From NCBI GenBank assembly GCA_023437755.1, contig JAEZFJ010000097.1:1-63041 (forward strand): DNA of 63,041 nucleotides, in the 5' to 3' direction. Position 1 is the stretch's first letter; each line of letters opens with the position of its first letter. A program made the translations under genes and the position numbers. The DNA is from Pseudomonadota bacterium (lineage in GTDB: Bacteria > Pseudomonadota > Alphaproteobacteria > Rhizobiales > Devosiaceae). The notes under the pieces are model-generated. The model was not told the DNA's origin. It saw nothing but the letters and a program-made list of their open reading frames with translations, and searched no databases. Positions 1-8,712 of this stretch are shown piece after piece.

Positions 1-29
1 GGAGCAAGTTGTGTGCCATGGAAGATGAA

Positions 30-104
30 GGAGGCCTGCGTCCCTCGGTAGGGAGGCCTATCGGCAGGGAGGCTTGCGTCCCTCAGCAGGGAAGCCTCTC
101 GGCA
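30..104. repeat. Two tandem 37-bp palindromic repeats
   Basis: Two copies of a 37-bp unit (30-66 and 68-104, period 38) differ at a few positions. Each can fold on itself: TCCCT pairs with AGGGA across a short loop, and in the second copy GGCTT pairs with AAGCC outside it. The surrounding 1-429 has no convincing gene. The copies look like a small REP-type extragenic palindrome family; no mobility gene is adjacent. Confidence 0.6.
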
Positions 105-189
105 GGGTCAGAGAGGAATCGCAGTGGAGCATGGAACGGAGAGCTGCTCGTGACCACACAGCCTCCTTCGAAGAATAGCTTCTGGAAGG

Positions 190-211
190 GTAGGTCGGAA
201 TGTATTCCGAC
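190..211 (+). repeat. GTAG-type REP palindrome, copy A
   Basis: GTAG (190-193) is followed by GTCGGAAT, two bases, and ATTCCGAC (194-211), a perfect 8-bp hairpin. The same design recurs at 6864-6885 and, as an inverted pair, at 6334-6392. A GTAG tetranucleotide before a short hairpin is the known signature of REPs mobilised by RAYT transposases in Xanthomonadales-like bacteria. No RAYT gene is in the window. Confidence 0.7.
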
Positions 212-429
212 GGGCAATGACTGCGCTTTCTGCGCTTCTTGAAAATCTGCGTGCACATCTGCGCATGATCCTGCCGAGAAACGCAGGCCGGCTGCCTTCA
301 ACGAAATGCACTTCTTGCACGTTCGCGCGCGCTGCATTGCGGTTAGTCGCTATTCGGTGTCGCGCCTAAGGCACTTAGCATCGCGCGTGCGGCGCACTGG
401 GCGTCAAGAAGAAGACTTGGGAGACATCG

Positions 430-555
430 ATGCATGGCGCTGCTTATCACACTCCAATGAAGATCGTGGGCTACATCGTTCTGTTGCTCATGGCCATCGC
501 GATTATTTATGCGGGCTACATCACGCTCACCCACTGGGCGGGCATTGGCGTGTGA
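430..555 (+). CDS. Small single-span membrane protein before norC
   Basis: A 41-codon reading frame starts at ATG 430 with GGGAG at 419-423 in good position. A second in-frame ATG at 457 would give 32 residues. The product has one hydrophobic helix (about residues 13-33) and a short tail containing HWAGIGV. It lies 17 nt upstream of norC on the same strand, so it is probably co-transcribed with the nitric oxide reductase genes and may be an accessory subunit or assembly peptide. I do not recognise a named family. Its size makes the coding call depend on the SD, the hydrophobic composition and the context. Confidence 0.5.
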   Translation: MHGAAYHTPMKIVGYIVLLLMAIAIIYAGYITLTHWAGIGV

Positions 556-572
556 CGACCTAGGGCGCCATC

Positions 573-1439
573 ATGAACAAACGACAGAGCCGTATGTTTG
601 CGATCGCATGCACCGCGATCGCTGCACTCGTCTTCCTCGTGCTGACCGTCGACAGTCACCGTCAGTTCGGTCGACTGACGAACGCGGAGAACATCACGCC
701 TGCTGTTCGCGCAGGGCAAGATGTATGGCACGAGAACAACTGCATCAACTGTCATACATTGTTTGGAGAAGGTGCGTATTACGCGCCTGACCTGACGAAG
801 ATCACGCAGCTGCGGGGCGAACAGTATCTGCAAGCGTATATGCGCGATCCCGCGCGCTTCTACAACGAGCAGATTCATCGTCGGCTCATGCCCAAGCAGG
901 ACTTGAGCGATGAGGACATCACGAATCTGATCGCGTTTCTCGATTGGGTCAGCAAGGTCGATAACCAGGGTTGGCCGCCTCGGCCGATCCTCGTCGCGGG
1001 TGCTTCCATTCCCGGTACCGATCTCACGCCCGAACAGCAGGCACATCCCGCGCAGAGCGAATCACCGGGATTGCCGCCCGGTGCGCGGCCGGTGACGTCC
1101 GGTAACGATCCTGTCGCGTTGGGTCAGGCGCTGTTTCGCAGCGTCGCGCCCGCCTGTAACGCATGCCACTCGGTTGCGCCGGGTGTGAACATGGCGGGGC
1201 CCACGCTCTCGGGCGTCGGCTCGCGCGCGGAGGCGCTGCTGCAATCCGACGTGTATCAAGGTGAAGCCAAAGATATCGAAAGCTACTTGCGCGAGTCGAT
1301 CGTAAGTCCGAACGCCTACATCGTTCCGGGTCCGATGTACTCGGCGAACGGCCAATCGTTCATGCCGAATACTTACGCCGACGTATTGACGCCGGAGCAG
1401 CTCGACCATCTTGTCGCGTACCTAGCCACGCTGCGTTGA
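573..1439 (+). CDS. norC: Nitric oxide reductase subunit C fused to a second cytochrome c domain
   Basis: This 288-residue protein begins with an N-terminal membrane anchor (about residues 8-26) followed by a NorC-like domain with haem motif CINCH at 57-61. A linker rich in Pro and Gly (about 150-175) leads to a second cytochrome c domain with CNACH at 195-199 and a probable distal Met in the NGQSFMPN segment. Ordinary NorC is near 150 residues with one haem, so this is a fusion with an extra mono-haem cytochrome that may deliver electrons from the periplasmic pool to NorB. It lies directly upstream of norB in an operon that continues with norQ and norD. The start at ATG 573 has only a weak SD. 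Confidence 0.85.
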   Translation: MNKRQSRMFAIACTAIAALVFLVLTVDSHRQFGRLTNAENITPAVRAGQDVWHENNCINCHTLFGEGAYYAPDLTKITQLRGEQYLQAYMRDPARFYNEQIHRRLMPKQDLSDEDITNLIAFLDWVSKVDNQGWPPRPILVAGASIPGTDLTPEQQAHPAQSESPGLPPGARPVTSGNDPVALGQALFRSVAPACNACHSVAPGVNMAGPTLSGVGSRAEALLQSDVYQGEAKDIESYLRESIVSPNAYIVPGPMYSANGQSFMPNTYADVLTPEQLDHLVAYLATLR

Positions 1440-1470
1440 GCGCGCGCATCGATTTTCCGAGGGAGAACTC

Positions 1471-2853
1471 ATGAGATATCGCTCGCAGGCCGTCGCCTAC
1501 TGGTACTTCGCGGTCGCAATGGTGCTGTTTGGCCTTCAGCTCGTCTTCGGCCTGCTCTCTGCGTCGAAGTATCTCGGACCGGATCCGCTTCTTTATATTT
1601 TGCCGTTCGACGTGACGAAGGTGATCCACACTAATCTGCTGATCGTGTGGGTGCTCACCGGTTTCATGGGTGCGACGTACTGGCTCGTGCCCGACGAATC
1701 GCGCACCGAGCTGCACAGTGTCAAGCTCGCCTACATACAACTCGGATTGTGGGTCGTGATGGGCGTGACTGCGGTCATCGGCTATCTATTCCGCTACGGT
1801 ACGGGCAACAAGCTGCTCGAGCAGCCGCTGCCACACAAGATCGTGATCGTGATCGTCATGCTCATGTTTCTGTACAACGTCGGCATGACGATCAAGAAGT
1901 CCGGGCGCTTCACTACGACGGAGGGCGTCCTACTGCTCGGTGTTGCGGCTGCGGCGGTGTTATATCTTCCCGCGCTGCTACATTACGAGAATTACACCGT
2001 CTCGATCTTCTATCGCTGGTGGACGATTCATCTATGGGTGGAGGGCGTGTGGGAGATGATCCAAGCCGCCTTCCTCGCCTACTTGCTGATTCGCCTCTCC
2101 GGTGCGGACCGGGAGGTCATGGAGAAGTGGCTTTACGTCATCGTGGGTCTCGTGTTCTTCGCCGGCATTCTCGGGACCGCCCATCACTACTACTGGGTCG
2201 GAGTGCCCCAGTACTGGTTGCCGATCGGCGGATTCTTCAGCGCATTGGAGCCGCTCGCGCTCGTCGGCATGGCCATCTATGCATACATGGCATTTCGGCG
2301 TTCAGGATTGTCGCATCCGAATACGCTCGCGCTGCACTGGACTCTAGGCAGCGCGGTGTTCACGCTGTTCGGCGCTGGTTTGCTCGGGCTCGCGCACACT
2401 TGGCCGTCCGTGAACAAATGGACGCATGGAACGCTGATCACCGCCATGCACGGTCACGCCGCGTTCTACGGCGCATACGCGATGATCGTGCTCGCGATGA
2501 TCACGTATGCCTTGCCATCGATAACCCAACGCAACGAGCGCGGCACCGCGATCGGTTACTGGGCATTCTGGCTGCAGCTCTCGGGCATGTTCGGCATGAC
2601 GCTCTCCTTCGCGACGGCGGGCATTGGGCAGGTCTATCTCGAGCGCATCCTCGGTCTCGGGTATCTCGATACACAGCTCAAGATTCAAGTGCACTTCGTC
2701 ATGCTGATCGCGACGGCTTCGTTGTTCACTGTCGGCGTCGCGCTGTTCATCTATGACTTCTTCCGGCATGCGCCGAAGTTCGAGATCGTGGCCGATTCGG
2801 ACGGAACGCGAATCGACGTCCCTGCGACGCCGCGATCGGAGCGTTACGCGTGA
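1471..2853 (+). CDS. norB: Nitric oxide reductase catalytic subunit B
   Basis: NorB is a 460-residue haem-copper oxidase-family integral membrane protein with about 12 hydrophobic segments. It reduces two NO to N2O at a haem b3/non-haem iron site using electrons from NorC. Histidines expected for haem and FeB binding lie in segments such as VIHTNLL near the N terminus, GTAHHYYWVG in the middle and MHGHAAFYGAYA nearer the C terminus. The length matches cytochrome c-dependent NorB rather than the longer quinol-dependent qNor. GGGAG precedes ATG 1471 at proper spacing. It follows norC by 31 nt and norQ follows 7 nt later. Confidence 0.93.
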   Translation: MRYRSQAVAYWYFAVAMVLFGLQLVFGLLSASKYLGPDPLLYILPFDVTKVIHTNLLIVWVLTGFMGATYWLVPDESRTELHSVKLAYIQLGLWVVMGVTAVIGYLFRYGTGNKLLEQPLPHKIVIVIVMLMFLYNVGMTIKKSGRFTTTEGVLLLGVAAAAVLYLPALLHYENYTVSIFYRWWTIHLWVEGVWEMIQAAFLAYLLIRLSGADREVMEKWLYVIVGLVFFAGILGTAHHYYWVGVPQYWLPIGGFFSALEPLALVGMAIYAYMAFRRSGLSHPNTLALHWTLGSAVFTLFGAGLLGLAHTWPSVNKWTHGTLITAMHGHAAFYGAYAMIVLAMITYALPSITQRNERGTAIGYWAFWLQLSGMFGMTLSFATAGIGQVYLERILGLGYLDTQLKIQVHFVMLIATASLFTVGVALFIYDFFRHAPKFEIVADSDGTRIDVPATPRSERYA

Positions 2854-2860
2854 ATGAGCG

Positions 2861-3682
2861 ATGAGCGCACAGCCTGATCGCCTCAGCTCGTATCGAGAAG
2901 CGCCGCGAAGCGAGCCGTTTTACTTGCCGCACGGCGATGAGATCGCGCTGTTCGAGCAGTGCCACGCGCGTCGCCTCGGTGTGATGCTCAAAGGACCCAC
3001 CGGATGCGGGAAGACGCGCTTCGTCGAGCACATGGCATGGCGTCTGCAAAGGCCGCTCGTGACGATCTCCTGTCATGACGATTTGGCCGCGAGCGATTTG
3101 ATCGGTCGTTTCCTGATTCGTCACGATGGCACGATGTGGCAGGACGGCCCTTTGACCCGCGCGGTGCGCGAAGGCGCGATCTGCTATCTCGATGAAGTCG
3201 TGGAGGCACGACAGGATACGGTCGTCGTGCTCCATCCGCTCACCGATCATCGGCGCATGCTGCCGATCGACAAGACAGGCGAGACGATCGAGGCGGCGCC
3301 AGGCTTTCAGCTCGTGATCTCGTACAACCCGGGCTATCAGCGCATGCTCAAGGACTTGAAGCCGAGCACGCGGCAACGCTTCGTTGCGCTCGAGTTCGAC
3401 TTCCCGAGCCCCGAGCGTGAGATGCAGATTCTCGTCCGTGAAAGCGGGATCGATGAGCCGACTGGACGCGCGCTCGTCACCTTGGCGCAGCGTCTGCGCG
3501 AGCTGCGCGACCGCGGCCTTGCTGAGGAGCCGAGCACGCGCTTGCTCGTCGCCGCAGCGTTGCTGATCGCGAGCGGCATCTCATTCAAGGACGCCTGTCG
3601 AGCCGCGATCGTCTCGCCGCTGTCCGACGATGTGACGCTCGTGGCCGCGATGTCCGATCTCATCGACGCAAGCATTCCCTGA
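2861..3682 (+). CDS. norQ: NorQ/CbbQ-type MoxR AAA ATPase
   Basis: NorQ is a 273-residue AAA+ ATPase of the MoxR/CbbQ group. The Walker A motif GPTGCGKT is at residues 45-52 and a Walker B-like CYLDEV lies near residue 110. Family members work with a VWA partner to activate metalloenzymes; here the partner is NorD and the client is NorB, probably for insertion of the non-haem iron. The gene starts 7 nt after the norB stop and is followed by norD after a short gap, consistent with one norCBQD transcript. Confidence 0.9.
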   Translation: MSAQPDRLSSYREAPRSEPFYLPHGDEIALFEQCHARRLGVMLKGPTGCGKTRFVEHMAWRLQRPLVTISCHDDLAASDLIGRFLIRHDGTMWQDGPLTRAVREGAICYLDEVVEARQDTVVVLHPLTDHRRMLPIDKTGETIEAAPGFQLVISYNPGYQRMLKDLKPSTRQRFVALEFDFPSPEREMQILVRESGIDEPTGRALVTLAQRLRELRDRGLAEEPSTRLLVAAALLIASGISFKDACRAAIVSPLSDDVTLVAAMSDLIDASIP

Positions 3683-3723
3683 AAGAGCAGTCGCGGTGCA
3701 ATTCGTCTCCATGAGGTGAACGC

Positions 3724-5709
3724 TTGGCGGAAGCGGAAGATGTCCTCGTCGATGCGGCTCGGCATGCGACAGTGTTCGCGCAGCGACTCTGGCAACGTCA
3801 TGGACGCGCGACCGAGAGCGATGCCATCTTGCTCGTACAGGTCGCCGAGCGCTTGAACCTGTTGATGACGGCCGTCTTCGCCGTCTCGATCCCGATCAAA
3901 GTGGCGCAGCCTCCCGCGCCAATCACGTTTCTCACGCGTGTGTTTCGCCGCGAATCATTACCGAAGCCGCGCCTCTCGATTCCCGCGACGGATGGTGCGG
4001 CGATCTGGTTGCCCAGTCGTCTGGATGGGGAGCATGCCGTACGAGATTACCGCTGCATGGCGATGTTGCAGGCCATACGTGCCGCGCGCGGAAGCGTGCG
4101 TGGAGCGCTCGTTGCGGCGGACCGGGGCGTGCTCGATCTGTACCTGCTCGTGGAAGCGTGCAGTGCCGAGTGCGCATTGACGAATCTGTTGCCGGGTATG
4201 CGCCATGATCTCGCGGCGTTTCGCAACGCTGCGATAGCGAGCCGCCCGTCACCGCAGGAATTCGCAGTCTCGCGCCGCCCGTTGGAGAGCTTCGCGCGGG
4301 CGGCCATGGCGACGCCTGAGCAATGGTCGACTCTGTCCTGCAAAGAATCCATCTCGCGCGCGCAACAGATCGCGCTCGAGCTCGGTTTCACATCCCAACG
4401 CACTCCCGCGCTTTATCTCGATCGCTGGATTGGTGAGCTGAAGTTATCTTCGAGCGCGCAGGGCGTGGGCCCTTCGCGTGCGGGAGAGGCAGATGTGGAC
4501 GAACGGCCCGCTCGCTCGGCGCGATTGTCACGTCGCCCCGAGGTCCGCGAAGCCCGCGAGGATGAAGATGAGGGCGAACCTGGACCGTTCATGGTCCAAA
4601 CTGCGCAGCCGCAGGAGCACGCGGAAGATCCGATGGGTATGCAGCGTCCGGCCGATCGCGACGACAGCACGCCTGCAGATGAATTCGGAGATTCCTTGTC
4701 GGAGCTTCCGGAAGCGCGACTCGTGCGCTCGCCCGAGCCCGCGAAGGAAGTACTGCTCTCCGACGATGCGCCGCCGGCGGCCGCGAAGCCGCTCGTGCAC
4801 AGAGATGATGCACAGACGATGTTGTCCTATCCGGAGTGGGATTGGCGTTCAAACGCGTATCGCAGTCCAGGTGCCACCGTGCACTTGCTCGAAGCGGAAG
4901 GCGGGCCGCTCAGGTGGGTCGAAGACACGTTGAGCAAGCAGCGTACGCTGTGCGATTCGATTCGCCGCCACTTCGAGCAGCTGCGTGCACATCGCGTGCG
5001 GTTGCGTCGTCAGATCGAAGGCGATGAGATCGATCTGCAGGCGTATGTCGATGCGCGCACCGACTTTCGCGCGGGTCGCTCGATGTCGCAGGCCCTGTAT
5101 CAAACCACGCGGGCGCTGCGACGAGATCTCGCGGTCTCGCTACTCGTGGACGTGAGCGGTTCGACGGACGCGTGGGTGAACGCGCACCGACGCATCGTCG
5201 ATGTGGAGCGTGAAGCGCTGTTGTTCGTATGCATTGCACTCGAGGGTTTGCGCGAGCCGTATAACGTGCTCGCGTTCTCAGGCATCGGCCCGCGCGGCGT
5301 GACGATCCGGACGATCAAGCGATTCGATGAGCTATACGGCGAAACGGTCGCGCGCCGCATCGCTGCGCTCGAACCCGAACGCTACACGCGTGTCGGTGCC
5401 GCGATCCGGCACGCAAGCGCAGTGCTGATGCGGCAGCCTGCACGGCATCGATTGCTGGTGCTGCTCTCGGATGGCAAGCCGAACGATGAAGACGAATACG
5501 ATGGACGATATGGCATCGAGGATGCGCGTCAGGCGGTGCTCGAAGCCCGCATGCAAGGGATCAGCTCGTTTTGTCTGACCATCGATCGCCACGCCGCGTC
5601 TTATCTGCCGCACGTGTTCGGGGCAGGGCAGTACGCGCTGCTGGCGAAACCGGAGCTGCTGCCGCGAGTGTTACTCGAGTGGCTCAGGCGGCTGATCGGA
5701 TCCGGTTAG
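3724..5709 (+). CDS. norD: NorD, von Willebrand factor A domain protein for NO reductase activation
   Basis: The 661-residue product has a variable N-terminal region, an acidic low-complexity middle (about 250-360) and a C-terminal VWA domain. The MIDAS motif DVSGST is near residues 475-480, and a later LLSDGKPND segment carries the conserved VWA aspartate. NorD acts with the NorQ ATPase to mature nitric oxide reductase. The frame appears to open with TTG at 3724, with GAGGTGA at 3713-3719 serving as SD; no upstream in-frame ATG fits better. It is the last gene of the nor operon. Its length is close to other NorD proteins. Confidence 0.9.
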   Translation: MAEAEDVLVDAARHATVFAQRLWQRHGRATESDAILLVQVAERLNLLMTAVFAVSIPIKVAQPPAPITFLTRVFRRESLPKPRLSIPATDGAAIWLPSRLDGEHAVRDYRCMAMLQAIRAARGSVRGALVAADRGVLDLYLLVEACSAECALTNLLPGMRHDLAAFRNAAIASRPSPQEFAVSRRPLESFARAAMATPEQWSTLSCKESISRAQQIALELGFTSQRTPALYLDRWIGELKLSSSAQGVGPSRAGEADVDERPARSARLSRRPEVREAREDEDEGEPGPFMVQTAQPQEHAEDPMGMQRPADRDDSTPADEFGDSLSELPEARLVRSPEPAKEVLLSDDAPPAAAKPLVHRDDAQTMLSYPEWDWRSNAYRSPGATVHLLEAEGGPLRWVEDTLSKQRTLCDSIRRHFEQLRAHRVRLRRQIEGDEIDLQAYVDARTDFRAGRSMSQALYQTTRALRRDLAVSLLVDVSGSTDAWVNAHRRIVDVEREALLFVCIALEGLREPYNVLAFSGIGPRGVTIRTIKRFDELYGETVARRIAALEPERYTRVGAAIRHASAVLMRQPARHRLLVLLSDGKPNDEDEYDGRYGIEDARQAVLEARMQGISSFCLTIDRHAASYLPHVFGAGQYALLAKPELLPRVLLEWLRRLIGSG

Positions 5710-5961
5710 TTCCAGATCTTCGGAAGAGCGCGCTTCATCGTCTCGTCATTGCGCTCCACCTCACATCCATATCGCAGATGTGGCGATGTCGGTTCGCTAG
5801 CACGATTTCTCCTGGCGTCCATGTGCCGGTTCGTCACTGCGTCGGCCGCGCTCGACACTTCAAGCCCGTAGCCGTCTTCCGCGTGCGCATGCGCGCGCGC
5901 AGAATCCGTCGGATCGGATTTCCTCATGGTTAGGCAAGTTAGAGTCGCGGGGAGAATGACA

Positions 5962-6270
5962 GTGATCCCGGAAATCATTCGCTACAAGATTCCGCTCGAT
6001 CAGGCCAGTGCTTTCACGAAGGCGTATGAAGATGCGGGCAAAGTCCTCAAAGACTCTCCGAACTGCCTCGGCTTCGAGCTCCTTCGCTCGGCAAAGGATC
6101 CGGAGTTGTTCCTCCTCACGATCCATTGGGATTCCGCCGAAGGACATCTGAGCGGCTTTCGCCGCTCATCACAATTTGCGAAGTTCTTCGCGCACATCAG
6201 ACCGTATGTCGGGAATATTTTGGAGATGGAGCACTATCATCCGACGGACGTGCGTTGGGAACGCGCGTGA
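5962..6270 (+). CDS. Antibiotic biosynthesis monooxygenase (ABM) fold protein
   Basis: A protein of about 102 residues resembles the dimeric alpha/beta ABM (YgiN-like) fold: an opening strand IIRYKIPLDQA, a central GFELLRSAKDPELFLLTIHWDS segment typical of the family, and a helix ending with FFAHIRPY. Such proteins act as small cofactor-free oxygenases or unknown stress proteins; the substrate here is unknown. Starts are possible at ATG 5926, ATG 5956 or GTG 5962. I chose GTG 5962 because GGGGAG at 5949-5954 is correctly spaced for it and too close for 5956. The gene stands alone after norD. Confidence 0.65.
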   Translation: MIPEIIRYKIPLDQASAFTKAYEDAGKVLKDSPNCLGFELLRSAKDPELFLLTIHWDSAEGHLSGFRRSSQFAKFFAHIRPYVGNILEMEHYHPTDVRWERA

Positions 6271-6333
6271 TCGCAACCAGTAGACCCGCTTGGTTTCCTC
6301 ACCAGGTAAGCCTAGTGGCGTGACGCATCCGCT

Positions 6334-6392
6334 TGTAGGTCGGATTTCAAGACTCATGCGGGTTCTATTGTCGGAACAGATTCCGACCTACA
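6334..6392. repeat. Inverted pair of GTAG-type REPs (REPIN-like)
   Basis: TGTAGGTCGGA at 6334-6344 is repeated as its exact reverse complement at 6382-6392. The right end also contains its own hairpin, GTCGGAA (6370-6376) with TTCCGAC (6381-6387), followed by CTAC. This is two REP units facing each other, as in REPINs. The rest of the 6271-6681 gap shows no gene. Confidence 0.65.
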
Positions 6393-6681
6393 GGGAGGTA
6401 GGGAAGCCCGCGTTGGAGGGAACATTCGCGGGCCGACCTACAGCTTCTTCTCTGGAGCCTGCCGCTCGGCCCGCCTGCCGAGGAACGAGGCCCACTTCTC
6501 AACTCTGATCATCGCACCTCGGAACACACGTGCTCGTACGTGGTCAGAAGACTTAAGCGACGGAAAACTGTGACTTGCTACCGTGTTTGAGATTCAGGAT
6601 TTGGCTTATGTAAGCGACATAGCGCTAGCCCAATACTGAGGTCCGACGAAGCGATGCTTAGCAGCATCTGGAGCGTGTGAA

Positions 6682-6867
6682 ATGAACCGGTACCCGACGA
6701 CGCAGTTGATGACGATCGAAGAGGCGCAGCGCCTGTCCGATCTACAAACGAGCCATGAAGAGAACGAGAAGCGCCGCCGCATATGGGCGTGGCAGAGCGT
6801 CGCCGGCGCGATGTCGCAGACCGTGAGCGACGAGACGCTCGACAAGATGGAATCTCTGCGCCTGTAG
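6682..6867 (+). CDS. Small hypothetical protein
   Basis: A 61-residue, charged and helix-rich reading frame has TGGAGC at 6669-6674 seven bases before ATG 6682. It has no hydrophobic stretch and no recognised domain. Its stop codon TAG (6865-6867) is supplied by the GTAG head of a REP element, which suggests either that the REP inserted at the gene end or that the frame is fortuitous. The next gene is on the other strand. Confidence 0.35.
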   Translation: MNRYPTTQLMTIEEAQRLSDLQTSHEENEKRRRIWAWQSVAGAMSQTVSDETLDKMESLRL

Positions 6868-6885
6868 GTCGGAATTCATTCCGAC
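6864..6885 (+). repeat. GTAG-type REP palindrome, copy C
   Basis: GTAG at 6864-6867 is followed by a perfect 8-bp hairpin, GTCGGAAT / ATTCCGAC (6868-6885), with a 2-nt loop. It matches the copy at 190-211 except for the loop. Confidence 0.7.
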
Positions 6886-7099
6886 AACTAGCGCGCAATG
6901 ACGAAGGCTCGCTTCGCGCAATGCGAGGCGAGCCGCTTCTTCTCTCCCTTCCTTCTTAGTTCAACTTCGATAAGCCCGTATGCGGGGCTTAGCCATTGAT
7001 CCTTCCGACCGGATGGTCGGATATAACCAGCATCTTCTTTCTCGCGCCGCTGGTATCAAGTGGCCCTGGACGTCCGGACCCGCTTATAGCCCTCTCTGC

Positions 7100-7561
7100 C
7101 TACTTGGCAATCTCCTTCAGCTTCTCGTGCGTCTCGTCCATCGGCGCGGGGGAGTGCTTCTTCTTGTTCGGTCTCACGACCCAGTGGCCGACCGGCGTTC
7201 GATTCACGCGGAAGTTCCAGGGTTCGAGGATCTCGCGTAAGAGCTCATCGATGCGAGTGCTCTGAGGCAGGCTGACGAGCGTCATGGAAGGCAGGAAATG
7301 CTGCTCCTTGTATTGGATGTTGAAGCCTTTCTCCCTGAGCCCTTCCAGAATCGCCATGATGGAGGTGCCTTCCCTGAAAAGCATCTCTGCAGCGGCTGGA
7401 TCGTTGACCGTCTGCAGCGTAGTCACCTCTATCATTGAGCGATCCACTAGAGCGGAGTGGGTCAAGCCGTCCATGCTCGCGGCGGGATCTTGGGCCCATA
7501 CGGATGAAGCAGTCGATACGAGCACCAAGGTTAAGAGTGCGTGTAGGTCCGATCGCAACAT
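7100..7561 (-). CDS. Exported protein with secretin/TonB short N-terminal-like (STN) region
   Basis: This is a 153-residue protein with a cleavable signal peptide (about residues 1-23, ending VWAQ). The mature part has a segment around 60-130 (REGTSIMAILEGLREKG, then MTLVSLPQST and IDELLREILEPW) in the pattern of the STN domain found at the N terminus of secretins and some TonB receptors. The C terminus is short and lysine-rich. No secretin or receptor is fused or adjacent, so it would act as a free periplasmic protein. GGAG is seven bases before the ATG at 7561. The domain reading is by eye and tentative. Confidence 0.6.
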   Translation of the reverse strand: MLRSDLHALLTLVLVSTASSVWAQDPAASMDGLTHSALVDRSMIEVTTLQTVNDPAAAEMLFREGTSIMAILEGLREKGFNIQYKEQHFLPSMTLVSLPQSTRIDELLREILEPWNFRVNRTPVGHWVVRPNKKKHSPAPMDETHEKLKEIAK

Positions 7562-7690
7562 AATGATTCTCCACGCCAGCTTCGAGGTTCATCTTACATC
7601 GCGCGCTCGAACGTGCAATACAGGCATTGTGCGAAGCCTGAGGGAGCGCATGGTTGCTCTTACGATTTCGTGGGGTAAATTCTGGGCCAC

Positions 7691-8545
7691 ATGGTGCAGC
7701 GCGCGAAGCGAACAAGACGCAGGAGGGGTAGGCGGCGTTCGGTCTGGAAGGGGCGACTCTCGAAGCTCCTGCCGAGTGCGACGACCCGACGGCGCTGGTG
7801 GCGTCGCTTTAAGAAGGCGCCGGGCAGCATCCAGCTCGTGATCGTCCTCGTGACGGTCGGCACGCTCTGGTTCGCTGTCAACGGGATCTACCAAGTCGTT
7901 CTCAAACCGACCGAGTTGTTCTTCCCCGTGAGCGGCACGTTGTACAAGGCTCCGGCGCAGACGTGGAGCTCATACGAACGCATCTTCCGCAAGCACGCGA
8001 CGAATACGATCACGCCAGAGTTTCTCGCGGCGCTCGCGCAGATCGAAGGATCGGGTAATCCGATCGTGCGCACGTACTGGCGATGGTCGTTCAATGCGCA
8101 TCCGTTGAAAGTCTATCGTCCGGCCTCGAGCGCCGTTGGCATGTACCAGATCACCGATGGCACCTTCGAAGAGGCGCGTCGCTACTGCATTCACGATCAT
8201 GTGGTGACCGAGGATGGGCCATGGAATGACTTCCAATCATGCTGGTTCAACAGCTGGTACATGCGCGTCATCCCCTCGCATGCTGTCGAGCTCACCTCCG
8301 CGTATCTAGATCGGCGCGTCGCACAGGCGCTTGCTCGCGCGCGCATCGTGAACGCGATGCGCGCACAGAAGCAGGATCTCGCGGCGGTGATTCATCTATG
8401 CGGCGCAGGAGCAGGGGAGCGTTATGCGCGTCGGGGCTTGAGGCTGCTGCCCGGTCAGCGCTGCGGCGATCACGATGTACGCCGCTATCTCCAAAAGGTG
8501 TCCGGTATGAGAGATGTGTTCGTGCGGATGGCGCGTGAAAAATGA
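7691..8545 (+). CDS. Lytic transglycosylase-like (SLT domain) membrane protein
   Basis: The 284-residue product has a very basic cytoplasmic N terminus (Arg-rich to about residue 45), one membrane span (about 47-68) and a periplasmic domain. The latter contains LAALAQIEGSGNP and SSAVGMYQITDGTF, matching the catalytic Glu and the GxYQIT signature of Slt-type murein transglycosylases that cleave peptidoglycan to 1,6-anhydromuramic products. Two cysteines in the later part may form a disulphide. The start at ATG 7691 lacks a good SD. It diverges from the STN-like gene. Confidence 0.75.
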   Translation: MVQRAKRTRRRRGRRRSVWKGRLSKLLPSATTRRRWWRRFKKAPGSIQLVIVLVTVGTLWFAVNGIYQVVLKPTELFFPVSGTLYKAPAQTWSSYERIFRKHATNTITPEFLAALAQIEGSGNPIVRTYWRWSFNAHPLKVYRPASSAVGMYQITDGTFEEARRYCIHDHVVTEDGPWNDFQSCWFNSWYMRVIPSHAVELTSAYLDRRVAQALARARIVNAMRAQKQDLAAVIHLCGAGAGERYARRGLRLLPGQRCGDHDVRRYLQKVSGMRDVFVRMAREK

Positions 8546-8712
8546 GACATGCGCAATATGGCATTCGCTCTGCTTCTCGCCCGCCGCGTTCGCCGCGAGA
8601 GACTCTGCTTCAATCCCGCACGGCGAAGAGGAAGATCACTTCGACAAGGATGCACAGGATGAGCAAGCTGAATCGGAATAGGCGCACGACGCGATTGATT
8701 GCCTGCGCAACT

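Noticed and set aside
9..429. Short frames on both strands at the left edge
   Set aside because: They run through palindromic repeats and show no SD, domain or codon preference.
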